A stretch of DNA of 64,000 bases from contig JASXTE010000002.1 in assembly GCA_030280995.1 (NCBI GenBank), positions 13,092,683 to 13,156,682 on the forward strand, given 5' to 3'. Position 1 is the stretch's first letter; every line of letters begins with the position of its first letter. This document shows positions 34,277-45,189 of the stretch, piece after piece. The notes under the pieces were generated by a model that worked only from the letters and a program-made list of their open reading frames with translations, was not told the DNA's origin and ran no database searches. Made by a program: the position numbers and the translations under genes. The stretch is from Hemileia vastatrix. Lineage: Eukaryota > Basidiomycota > Pucciniomycetes > Pucciniales > Zaghouaniaceae.

Positions 34277-35291
34277 ATGAAGCACCTCTCTACTAGGAAG
34301 AAACTTGCATCAACTATGAATGCTATTTCTTTAGCTTTAATTGCTGACTCTGATTTGGAAAATACTTTAGCTCATATGTATATTCTTTCCAAAAAGTGTT
34401 ACATCAACTAAAAAGGAACAAATCTTGTTCATTATCACAGATACAGTCTCCACTCAATTCTCAAAATTACTCTACTGAACTTCTCCTTATTCCTTTATAA
34501 AACTTTATCAACTCATCTGTGATCAAACTATCTTTCATAACAATTCTTATAATAAACACCATAATTTTGCCATTCAACTTGCTGTTGCATTATTTAACTT
34601 TGGATCAAATGAAAATGGTGCTCACCTGAAAAAAAGTATGGGCACCTGATAGCGGGTACCAATCCCTATCTTTGATTTGACTCAGTTTTAGCTCAGCTGT
34701 AACTCTTCTGAGAAGACAATGCACTTAAAATTGAGAATTCTAGCTTGCATGTCATCAAATCTGAGTTATTTCTGAATCTCAAATAAATTGAGGGATTGGA
34801 ACCTGCTAGAAGGTGCTATGTGACTCTTTGTGGTGGCTTCTATAAGACATTTACATAGTTTCTTTACCATAGGATATGTTACTGAAGTATTATAAACAAA
34901 GCACTGTATGATTTCAATTGTTTCTCTCAAGTCTCAAACACTTGCTTGGCCATCTCCACAACAGTAACTTGAATGCTCTTAACTAATGCGAGCTGAATTT
35001 TTTCCTGACTGTGTTGGTTTTAGTGATGGTAAAACTATACTCCTGAGTCAAAATCCTGCTGATGAAGAAAATTATTTTTTTGATTGGAAAAAAAAGGCTT
35101 TATCAAGATTTTCTCCAATTTCTCATATTTCATAAACTAAAATTTTACCTTGTTTCTAGATACTCTATTTCCATTCAACTTGTTTGTGCTTCCAATTAAA
35201 AGTTTATTGGTTTTTATAGTTGCTTCCTTGGCACATTTAATGACTCTTTCATATTCCAAAGAATGAGGATTTGTCAAAATCCTGACCCATA
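34277..35291 (+). pseudogene. PIF/Harbinger-type transposase relic (plus strand)
   Basis: ATG at 34277 opens MKHLSTRKKL and ADSDLE, followed by LSKKCYIN, parallel to SDSDLEEDF and ARKCYL of the second relic. Further on in shifted frames: NKHHNFAIQLAVALFNFGSN up to ENGA at 34622, where a MITE interrupts. After it, VGFSDGKTILLSQNPADEEN (first catalytic Asp, about 35020-35080). An intron-like stretch ending TTTCTAG follows near 35160, then YSISIQLVCASN, where the second catalytic Asp (CD) has become Ala. Sequence ends at a second MITE at 35292; the C-terminal third is not found beyond it. Harbinger nucleases cut and paste DNA with a partner Myb-like protein and leave 3-bp duplications. The gene is dead. 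Confidence 0.75.
34623..34835. mobile_element. Palindrome-ended MITE, family 2 copy a (213 bp)
   Basis: Ends CACCTGAAAAAAA and CTCTTTGTGGTG. Subterminal palindromes GGCACCTGATAGCGGGTACC (34641-34660) and GGAACCTGCTAGAAGGTGCT (34798-34817). The target duplication GCT (34620-34622 and 34836-34838) duplicates the Ala codon of the Harbinger relic. Non-coding. Confidence 0.85.
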
Positions 35292-35552
35292 CACCGTGCA
35301 ATACGGGGGGCGGACTTGTTAGCAAGTCCGCAACCTTGGACTCAAATTCACCACAGATTTAACAAACATTGAGCTTTTGACAAAGGAACCATACAATCAG
35401 GGATGAAAACCACTCAGAAGAACAGTTTTAGGTGGGTCTTCAAGTAGAGTTCAGTATGAGTTCAGTATGAGTTCAGTCTGAGTTCCATCTGAGTTCTGTC
35501 TGAGTCCAGGTTGGGGACTTGCTAGCAATTCCAGCCCCTATATTGCATAGTG
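35292..35552. mobile_element. Palindrome-ended MITE, family 1 copy 2 (261 bp)
   Basis: CACCGTGCAATACGGGGGG at the left, CCCCTATATTGCATAGTG at the right, in inverse orientation to copy 1. Palindromes: GGACTTGTTAGCAAGTCC (35312-35329) and GGACTTGCTAGCAATTCC (35516-35533). An internal 11-bp repeat GAGTTCAGTAT and variants lies at 35457-35515. Flanks ATA and TAT do not give a clear duplication. Confidence 0.85.
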
Positions 35553-37118
35553 TATGCCATTGGGACCACTTAAAATGAATTTCATACATTTATTGATACA
35601 TTATTCAACTGATGATGGATACAGTAATGAAATTTGTAAAAATTATGAAGTAATTTCATGTAAATAAACTAAGAACAATTTAAATGGTAAAGAAAACCAA
35701 AAAACTATTCATCAAAAATTTTCATTAAGTGTTTAATTTGGTCAATATATTTATTAGCTTTAATAAATTCTATCATGAGAACTTCCTTTTTGGAAACATC
35801 TTCAATTTGATACTTGATTTTTATCTGATACAATAGGAAATTGTAATCAAGAGCTTTCTCCTATTTATTTTATTTTCAATACTTAGAGATAGCTGAAGTT
35901 TCTTCTCCTCCAAGTCTTTTTTCCTATCATTCCTGCATTAGGAGAGGTCATATTCCTCTCCTCCAAGTTTTGTGCTCTTTCATCCCTCTGTAAAGAGTGG
36001 TCATATTGTTAATTTTGAAAGCTAAGAAACTCTTGTGCAACTTCAAATTTACCTAGAGTGTTAATAAATATAAAAAAATTAAAAAAAAGTAGAATAATAG
36101 AAAAGAAAGGCTGGGAGTGTGCAGCAAGTTAGGGAAGCTAACATATCCAGAAATTTGTCCAAGATATGGTTACAAAAAATTTAAGAAAATAAATTTTAGA
36201 TAAGAGGTAAAAATTGACACATAAAATTTCTAATAAACCAATTATTTTAAAAATTAATTATGTAAGATAATTGGGGTATAAGGATTTTTATCTGAAATTA
36301 ATTTAATTTCAGATCCACTAATCTTGATAACCCCTATTGTGAAAACATGACACTAAATAGGAGATGTAAAATTTAGAAATTCAGCAATTACTATTGATTG
36401 AATTCACATTTAATTAATTGCTTACTTGTAAACCACAATGGAGCCAAAACTGGTGTATTTCAAAAGTTAGATGAAATGGTGTTTTCATTAAGAAAAATTC
36501 TTCTTCATGAGAAAATTTTGTTTCACTAATTTTTACATGGCTCATTTATTTCAAAACTAAAGTTTGGTTTTTAATTGCTGATTTCAGGTGATACCAGCAT
36601 TAAATTAAGTGCTGATGTGCTAAATTTTGCACCTCTTAGTAAGTCCCTCACACTTATTTTAGAGAGATTACACATTAAACCAAAAGAATTTAGAAAGTAC
36701 TCCCAGTGCAAGAATCATTCTAAAATTCACACTTTATTATTAAATTCAAATCTAAAAATTCCACAGTAAACACACCATGAAATTGTGAACACAATTGATA
36801 TTGAGAATATTTTTTAAAACACCACACATCTGCTTCAGCTTAACTCCTTTTCTGCTAATATATCTTTCGCTTCATTCACTTTCTTATTCTTATTTAAATT
36901 TTCTTTAAAATATGATTGTGCTTACTTACGCTTATAAATGCTTGAAATAAATAACAGGAATTAGTGTGTCTTTTCTCTTACTGTTACTAATATTTCTTGA
37001 CCAATTTCTATGAAATTAATCAAATTGAAATATAATTTTTACCCTCAAACTGCTTATAAAATACTTAAATCCTTTAACTCATCACCCAAAAATTCAATTC
37101 TACAACTTAAATACCATA
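35553..37118. other. AT-rich sequence, no gene seen
   Basis: Stops in all frames at short intervals and no recognisable domain. Confidence 0.6.
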
Positions 37119-37228
37119 CACCATTAAAAAATATGTACTCTGTTTTCATGTGCTCATCTCTGACTAAAATATGATAGTTCAATTGGGGGGAGGCACTTTC
37201 TAGCAGGTTCCAACATTTTTTTCTGGTG
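37119..37228. mobile_element. Short palindrome-ended MITE-like element (110 bp)
   Basis: Starts CACCATTAAAAAA and ends TTTTTTTCTGGTG, with an ATA duplication on both sides (37116-37118 and 37229-37231). One palindrome, GGCACTTTCTAGCAGGTTCC, sits just inside the right end. The interior (AGTTCAATTGGGGGGAGG) resembles 47720-47760. Confidence 0.65.
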
Positions 37229-37539
37229 ATAAGAAGTCTCAAAAACCTTTTTTAAAAAAACTTACAAAATAAGTGAGGGTTGAATGAGGAGTAAAAAGAT
37301 AAATGAAAAGTTGATAAATAGAAGTGGAATAAGCAGATGGTGTTTGGAAATATTTCTGAAAGATCTATGGCATTTACAATTGCATGGTGCATTTGCTGTG
37401 AAGTTTACAGTTTTGAATGGAACAAAGTAAAAAAAAAATTCAGGGTGATTCTTAACCTGGGATCAATAACCAATCTTTTTTAAGTTTCAAGTGCATACAC
37501 TCTAGTAATTAATGAAAAAGTTAACTATTTACTTTTTGA

Positions 37540-37990
37540 TTAGTGTAGATATGCATGTAGGATAAAATCAGGCAGCATACCACTACTACACATAACCCAT
37601 ATTTGGCATAAAAAATACTTAATTTTAAAGGTCTTATTTTGAGACTGAAAATTGGTTAAATCAATTGCTTTAAGTAATTTTAATTGATATTTATAGCAAA
37701 TTTTTAAATAATTGAATTTAAGGTGCATATATCCAACTTTTATAAGTTTTAAAGGTCATTTCTTTATTATTTAAGTAATAATGGAAAGACACATTAAGCC
37801 TTCTTGAACCCTAAGATATTAAGCATATTTTGGCTATCCTACTTAATATTAAGTACATAATTAATTTGAAAGGTGGGTATATACATTTGTCAAGGGTTAT
37901 TATTAGGTATATACTGTGATATAGTTAAAACACTAGTATATGTTTACTGAATATAGTTATATAACTCTAAAGATGCCTTATTCATCTGTC
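37540..37990 (-). repeat. Ancient LTR relic related to the D/E LTR
   Basis: Ordered matches to the second half of the D/E LTR, for example TTGGCATAAAAAATAC against CTGGCATAAAAAACAC, then CTACTTAATATTAAGTACATAA and GAAAGGTGGGTATATA at the same relative spacing. It is much more diverged than the other copies and lacks both ends. Confidence 0.65.
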
Positions 37991-38010
37991 TAGAGCACTT
38001 AAAGTGCTCT

Positions 38011-38160
38011 CACCACCCAATACTTTGGGGGGACTTGCTAGAAAGTCCTCAACTTTAAGTTAGATGGAACTCAGACTGAACTTATAATGAGCTGATACTG
38101 AACTTTACTTTGAGCTCATCATGAACCCTTAACCAAGGATTAATGATTTGGTGCTAAATT
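38011..38160. mobile_element. Decayed family 1 MITE, left end (copy 5)
   Basis: CACCACCCAATACTTTGGGG followed by GGACTTGCTAGAAAGTCC (38031-38048) and the family interior GATGGAACTCAGACTGAAC. The right end is not recognisable. A short inverted repeat AGAGCACTTAAAGTGCTCT (37992-38010) abuts it. Confidence 0.6.
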
Positions 38161-41035
38161 ATTATTGAAAGTTCAATGAAAAATTAATATAAATTCAAAA
38201 AAGGGGAGATTAAGAATCTGATCAATTGAATTTTTTTTTATTATAAAACGCAGTTTAATGTTAATTTTAAATTGCACTTGATAATTAGAAATAGTGAAAA
38301 TCATATCATTTATTTCAAAATTACTATTAAACTTTCTGATAATTTTATAAATTTTTTGTGGAAAAAATATTAAATAAAATCAGTGGTTCTTTTTATTAAA
38401 AAATCTATTTAACCCAAAGTTTGAAGCTTTAATTTTTAAGCTTAAGCCATATGGCCTGATTCTCAATTTGATTTAGTTTTCCATTTTCTGATTATGCCAT
38501 ATGATTATTTTAAATACAATTAATTTATATAAAAAACATACTGAGCCATCAATATTTATGAATTTTTTCCTCCAGATTACATTAAAAAAACACAGAGCTA
38601 AATAAATAAAAGATAGAAATGTGTTTTCCTAATCTCTGACACAATGAAGTATTCTCACAGATTTTTATAATAACCACTATTATTTGAGGATTTATTTCAT
38701 TATATTTCTGGAAAGAATTATAACTCTTATAATAGTAGATTTTAATCCAGCTTTTAAAATTTTTAAATGCAAGAAGATGATTAAAGCTAAAATCAAGTTA
38801 ATTTTTGCTCTTTTTATTGTTCTAGATATTCCTCCACCACTAAGAATTTTCGTAATAATCATTTAGTAAAAGTAATACATATATGAGATTCTGGAGCACT
38901 TCATGATGTAGTTCATCACCATTCCTTCAAAATATTTTAAGTTGGTAGTGTGATCTCATGAGGTGAAAGAATTAATCACTAATGAGTGAATTTTTCATAT
39001 GAAATATTGAAATTCAAACTAGATGTATAATCTTAAATATAAAACATGACAAAACAGTATAAATTTCTCTAAACTATAGCTTTGATGCTTAAGTGTTCTT
39101 CCATGCTATATGGTGGGAGAATTAATCTGTCCACCTGAGAATAAGATCCATAGATTTTCAAAAGTGCTCTCATGTGAAAAAATGTGCTTCATGTTGAACT
39201 TTAGACTAAAATATTGTGCAAGATCTGAATTCAAAAGGCAGAAGTGGTATTTTTTCATCATTATATTAGCTTCTCATTCAAAACTACTATATGATAATTA
39301 TTATGTAAAAAAGACACAATTGTTATTTTTATTCATACTCATATAAAAAAAGCTAGAGTTAAAGAGAAAATATTATAATTAAAATAAACACTAATACATA
39401 TTTTAAATGAATAGAAAAAATATTTCAATTCTATGCTGTTGAGAAATAAGTTAAGTGAAAAGTTGCAAGTACACTTTTTTAGTCTTTAGAAAAAAAATTT
39501 TGACAGAAGTAATTCAAAACTGAACATTTACATATAGTTCTTGAATAAAATAAATGGGTTAAGTATTTATCAATTATTTATTAGAAATATGATATTCACA
39601 TCAATAGGTAAAAAATATATGACTCTGATATTCAATTTTAAATTCTATCAAATACAATCACAATAATATTTCATTTTAAAATAAGATTTTATAAATTTTC
39701 TTTTAATTAGAATTATCAAAAAAACAATACTAGAATGAGTATATTTTTATAAAAATTATTTTAAGTACATGATATTTCAAATCTTTAGTACAGATATAAA
39801 AGAAAAAAGAAATGCTAAAATTTGAGCTTTTACAAAAATATATATTTATTTGAAACATATTTCTTAAATTTTAAAAAAACAACCATTTTTATCCTATGAG
39901 GGTTCCATTTAAAACACACATATAAATCAAAGAAAAAATAATTTGAGGCTCTGAAGTATCTATATAATTTGTACTTTAAATAAAAAAAATTTCTTTTGAA
40001 ATATTTTGAATCTAAACAGAATATCTGATACCTTTTTTATATAGAATAGTTTTATAAAATGAATTTTTGGGTTAGTTTCTTAATCTTTTATATAGAATAA
40101 ATAGTCATTTAATAATATTAGAAAATCAACACACAAATATTTTCAAATAAATATTCTCTCAAAATTATTTATCATTTGTATTTATTTCCAGAAATTCAAA
40201 GTTTTTAATTTAAATCTTTTTAATATAAAAGTATATTTATTTTCAAATTTAAAAATATTTAATAAAACTTTTATAAATTGATAAATTTTCTCTCAGTTTA
40301 ACTTAGATTGAACTGCAATTGGAAACAGGATCTCATTGTGAGTTCAATCTAAGTTCCACCAAAATCAATATATATATTTTTTTGAAAATGTATATAATCA
40401 TGGCAATGAAGAAAATATAGTAAAATAAAGGACTCAAAAATTTTGTTCTTTTACTTTTATATATTATAGGAAAGATATTGATTAAGCTAACATGTTAAAT
40501 TTTATTAAATTTTTATCTATTATAGGTAATTTCTCTGGTATGTATAGTTATCATAGAACATGATATCAAGCAAAAAAATTTTGAATATATCAATGTGTTT
40601 CATGGTAAACCTTTATTTGAACTCTATAATTTAATTTAAAGCTATTATAAATCTCACTAAAAGAATTCAGAACTAAATTAAAATCTAAATAAATTCATTT
40701 AATAAAATTTAAAAAGAGTTTTAGTTCAAAATTTTAATGTAGGTTTTCTTCCTTTTCCCTGCTTGTTTTAAAAAATTTCCTTTTTTTATTGATTTTCAAT
40801 ATGATTTATAATTTTAAGAAAAATTCTGTGAAAGAATTTGTAAAAAATCAAAAATGTATTTAATGGCTAATCTTTACATTCCTGTAAATATTCAGTCTTA
40901 ATGTTCAGTACTTATTTCAAACATCAAATAAACTATTATATTCTATGGATTCAGGGTTACAAATAGAAATAAACCCCTTTTAGATGTTGTTTTTGATAGT
41001 GAAAAATGAGCCCTGAAAACAGACAGGGTGGACTC
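38161..41035. other. AT-rich intergenic sequence with one hairpin
   Basis: No gene seen. A perfect 15-bp inverted repeat AACTTAGATTGAACT (40300-40314) pairs with 40341-40355 across a 26-base loop. Confidence 0.6.
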
Positions 41036-41800
41036 TGTTATTTTGTCAAAAGATAATGTTCACCTTCTGTTTTTTTCTACCTCATTTGAAACCCCTTGTC
41101 TTTTTCCACACACCTCTTTTTGTCTTTTCACCTCTCTCATCCGTAATTCTCCCCCTTCCCCTTTTATCACCACCATGGTACATTTCCTGTACTCCCCTGC
41201 ATCATCATCCTAAGTTTTAGACCTTCTGAACCCATCCCTCCACTTTCTTTTTCCATTTTCACTCCACCTCACCCCTTTTGCTTTTCTCATCCCTCCTCCC
41301 TCCTCACCACTTTCTAAGTCCTCCCTACCCCACCATCAATTTCATTTATCCCTTCACCCCTCTACCCCACCCCATCCCTCTCTTACAATATCCCAACCCT
41401 CTCCCTTCTAACTCCCAAATATTCACTTCCCATCCCAACCATTTACCCCCACTACCTCAATCCAACCCTAACACTTTTCACTTCATCCTCTTTTCTTTCT
41501 AATCATCTCTTTTACTCCATAGGGAGTAAAAGGGATGGTAAGGAGAGAAAGAAAAGTGATTCAGAGTGAAATGGGGTGGGTAGAAATTGAGAGGTATTGT
41601 AATGGGTGTGAATGGGAGCAAAAATAGTGATATGGGGTGAGGTACAATGGAGAGGGTAGAGAAAGGGGGAAAAAGGGGTAAGGAGGGGAGAGGAGTGTTA
41701 AAACAAAATCTAGATGTAAGAGCAGGAGCCAATTGGAGAGGAGAAGAGTACAGGAAGAATAAAGATGTAGAGGAAGATATTTGGAAGGAAAATTGTGAAA
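41036..41800. other. Strand-asymmetric block: pyrimidine-rich then purine-rich
   Basis: 41036-41515 is C/T-rich on the plus strand and 41525-41790 is G/A-rich. They meet at an inverted repeat CTTTTACTCC-ATAG-GGAGTAAAAG (41509-41532). Open frames here are Pro/Ser/Phe-rich artefacts of composition. It may be a very old long inverted repeat. Confidence 0.55.
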
Positions 41801-42546
41801 AACATAAATATATATAGATATATAATACATTATTTGACATGGAAAGAAAAATGGTATGAAGACAGAAAAAAAACTTATCAATATTGTGAACTTTTTATTG
41901 GCCATATGTGTTATTCTCATAAAAGTTTGACAATTATTTTCTTAATGTAATGTAGATAATGATAAGTTAGTTTATATTAATTAGTACCCGTATAATGTTT
42001 TTACTTTTAATAATATTGTATATATATCAACTTTTTAAACTATAACATTAACTCAATTAATGCTAGAGTCATTTTTAAGAGTGCTGTGTAACTTCCAAAA
42101 ATATTCTAAAGCTTGATTGTATTCAATAATGTCAATTGATACAATAAGAAAATATATATTTTTCTCAAAATTTAAAATATACAGACTTTATGAACAATAC
42201 AAATTCAATAACTTTTTTTCATGCATAATTTCTTGTAATATCGGATTATTTTTCTACATATTCATAGGAATTTTTTTTTCAAATTTCTAGATTATATTAA
42301 AGTTAAACTTATATGAGAAGTAAAATTTTTTAAAAGAATGAAAGAAGAACATCATCTTTCAAAATCTTATACATCTGACAGCCTGTCTTGGTTGTGGGAT
42401 TCACTTATAATCATATTCCTTCAAAAATTCCAGTAATTCAAGCCTCAATACTTTCTCCACATTTGATCACCTATGCTTCAATAAATGTTCAAATTTTCTT
42501 CAATTTGTGTTCAAGGAACCTTCATTTTCTTTTCATAGTTGTTTCA
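41801..42546. other. AT-rich sequence, no gene seen
   Basis: Only short frames without recognisable content. Confidence 0.55.
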
Positions 42547-42634
42547 TCACTGCATCAATGTGTGCTCAATTAAATATGAGTTTGGGTTCAAGGTTTTGGA
42601 CTTGCTAGCAAGTCCACCCCCATATTGCATGGTG
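42547..42634. mobile_element. Family 1 MITE, right end (copy 4)
   Basis: AATGTGTGCTCAA, then GGACTTGCTAGCAAGTCC (42598-42615, perfect palindrome), then CCCCCATATTGCATGGTG. Same orientation as copy 1. The left part is not recognisable. Confidence 0.75.
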
Positions 42635-43928
42635 TCTTTATACTCATTTTTGGGTAACCCTATTCTGACAGAAAATCTTCACTTATCTAGGTCCATATTT
42701 TTAAAACACGCCAGCCCTAGCACTGATGTATTTCAAAGAAGAAATGAGTCACTTATATCACTCAAATCTGCACTTTCTAAACCAAATTTGCAGGTTTCAC
42801 AATGAACTAACTTCTCAGAAATTCTCCCTCCCTTCTCCCTCCCCTCCCACTGGTTTGACTTCCCTATTACTCACTTATCTGTATTTGGTTTTTCCAATTA
42901 TAGAAGTAAGTTTGCATTCTATAGCATTGCTATTAACTTGCTTGTACTGGTTGCCTCTGCTAAAATTCTATAATTTTTTCTTGTTCCCCTTCATCACATA
43001 TTATTCCCTCATGCTCCCCTCATTCTCTTTTCTTCCTCTCATCAACTATTTCTCCCACCCTTAAGAGAACCATTATTTGTTTTGTGCTAATATAGTAATT
43101 TGAGTGAGATATGGTACAGTGCAGGGCAGGAAGTCCTTCCAATTTTTTATGCATAGGACCTTCCAGAAACTACCACATTATCTGATTCCCCAGCGCTATT
43201 ATCTCCTTAAACCACTCGATTATCCTCAGAATATTACTAATTGGCTTATCATATATAATATGATGCAAATATTTTCTCATTTTTATAAATCTTCATTGAT
43301 TTAGATGCTAAAAAAATTTGAGTTGTTCTTTTACTTTTTTCTACAAATGGAAAGAGTTGTAGATATGATAATTGTACTCAATATAAAGTTTGGCTTAGGA
43401 AATAATGTTTTCCTTCCCTCTAAGCTGAAAAATGAAGCTAAATTTGATCTAATGACCCTTTCTTCAACCTATTTATTGAACCTCAAAGCTCTCATGATTT
43501 TAAGCCAACCCCCCTGTCAGTTTTGGCCACCATCTAAAACAGCAGCCAAAATTCACAAAACCTCATCAGCTTTAGCAGACAAACAAACAGATGGTTTCTA
43601 AATGTCCTTCAAATATATTTATTCAAAACAAAACCCACACAAATGGCTATCTTTTTGCTGATGACCCCTGGTGAGCCTCATCCAAAAATCATTTTTTTCA
43701 CCTCATTTTCATTTTATTTTTGTCAGTTTATGTTCTCAAATAATCATCAAGTGTGTTTATCTCTCATTAAGGGGTATCAAAGTTGACCAGTCCGCAATTA
43801 AATTAATTGGGGATAAAATTCCTTATACCACAATTATCTTCCTCAATTATTTTTGCTAATAGTTGGGTTATTAGACATTTTAAATGTCAAAGTTGGCCTC
43901 TTATCTGACATTTTTCTACTCAATTTTT
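42635..43928. other. Intergenic, partly pyrimidine-rich, no gene recognised
   Basis: Frames of 60-110 codons exist but are Leu/Phe/Ser-rich and match the local CT bias. I cannot support any as a gene. Confidence 0.5.
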
Positions 43929-44012
43929 CATAACCACATATTGGACAACATTCTGTCATAACCACATCTTGGCCTACTTTCATTCATTACCACATCTTTG
44001 ACTACTCTCTGG
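43929..44012. repeat. Tandem repeat, three 28-bp units
   Basis: Three imperfect copies of a unit starting CATAACCACATNTTGG. Confidence 0.8.
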
Positions 44013-44364
44013 ATATGCCTTCCACCTTGCTTCACACTCCCATTCTCATCTCATCCTATTGCTATCTCCAAACATGACATTAAAACAAATCTTTTTCCAT
44101 CCTCTTCCTCCACTCAAGCCTCCCCTGTTCTAAATTCAACAAATCTAGATAGCTTTGCTATAGATCCTTATGGCAATTTAAACCAACCCAATCTAACTCA
44201 AGTATGTTCTTTTTCTTTTATCTTACCAATTCTTTTTTCCTATTTAAATTTTCTTATCTCTAAAAAGGCTGAAGAAAAATGCAGGAGCCACAATCAACTG
44301 TTTCTGAAGCCAGAAATAATGAGGAGGAAAATGTGACCTTGAAAAAAAAACAAAGGGCTTCAAG
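43998..44364 (+). pseudogene. Possible spliced gene fragment, unknown
   Basis: Exon-like segment ending at 44201 (NSTNLDSFAIDPYG, then NLTQ), intron 44202-44284 (GTATGT...TGCAG, 83 nt), exon 44285-44364 (EPQSTVSEARNN, EEENVTLKKKQRAS), then a donor GTGAGA. The join is in phase 0 and stays open. Next, at 44404, a MITE interrupts the following intron or exon, and I find no continuation. The polar, Lys-rich C-terminal piece resembles what often precedes a BED-type finger in hAT-like transposases, but no finger is visible, so the family remains open. No in-frame ATG is evident at the 5' side. The tandem repeat at 43929-44012 overlaps its start. Confidence 0.3.
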
Positions 44365-44403
44365 GTGAGAGAAGGGGGAGAAGTGGAGGTGGGGGAGGGT
44401 AAA

Positions 44404-44642
44404 CACCACACAATATGGGGGGCGGACTTGCTAGCAATTCTGCAACCTTGGACCCAAACTCTCCACAGATTGAACACACATTGAGCTATTGATAAAGGAA
44501 CCATACAATCAGGGATGAACACCACTCAGCAGAACAGTTTTAGGTGGGTGTTCAAGTAGAGTTCAGTATGGGTTCAGTATGAGTTCCATCTGAGTTCAGG
44601 TTGAGGACTTGCTAGCAAGTCCACCCCCTATATTGCATAGTG
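44404..44642. mobile_element. Palindrome-ended MITE, family 1 copy 3 (239 bp)
   Basis: CACCACACAATATGGGGGG to CCCCCTATATTGCATAGTG. Palindromes GGACTTGCTAGCAATTCT (44424-44441) and GGACTTGCTAGCAAGTCC (44605-44622). Duplication AAA on both sides (44401-44403, 44643-44645). Same orientation as copy 2. Confidence 0.87.
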
Positions 44643-44650
44643 AAAGGTAC

Positions 44651-44681
44651 CCCAGCTAGGCAGTGAAGCTGCCTGGCTAGG
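44651..44681. other. Hairpin next to the MITE
   Basis: CCCAGCTAGGCAG and CTGCCTGGCTAGG pair at 11 of 13 positions around a 5-base loop. CTAG again occurs in both arms. Confidence 0.7.
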
Positions 44682-45189
44682 ATTTTAGAGGTGAGTGAGG
44701 TGGAGGAGAGATGGGGAGCATAAAAAATCTTTGAGGACACCAAGGGGCAAAAGGGGGGGTGAGAAAGCCAAGGAGAGGGGGAAGGGGGGATGATGGAGGG
44801 AAAAAAAAGAATGAATAAAAAATTAGTCTAACCTTGAAAACCAAAAAAAGCACTTACAGGACAAAAAAGGGAAGAAAAAAATAAAAAAAATAAGAATTAG
44901 CAAATATAAAAATGAAAATGAAAATAAATGACTTACCTGGATAGATTAGTTGTGAAAAAATAGACTTCAAATTATTTGAGGGATGTTAGAGGAGAGGAGG
45001 AAAAGGATATGAGGTATGAAAGGAAAAAATAATGACTGAAAAATTATGTGATAGCTGAAAATATGTGATTTCATGTTGAGGTGGTGAACAAAAACAAATG
45101 AGACAGGGAAAAAGAGACTTTCACTGAAAATTCAAAATAAAAGTCAATATGCAAAAATTAAATTACAAAAGTAAGAGAATAATACACAC
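44682..45189. other. Purine-rich flank, no gene seen
   Basis: G/A-rich on the plus strand to about 44830, then AT-rich. It may hold the 3' end of the Harbinger element to its right, but no terminal repeat could be placed. Confidence 0.45.

Noticed and set aside
41278..41920. Pro/Ser-rich open frames on both strands
   Set aside because: They mirror the CT and GA bias of the strand-switch block; no splice or start context.
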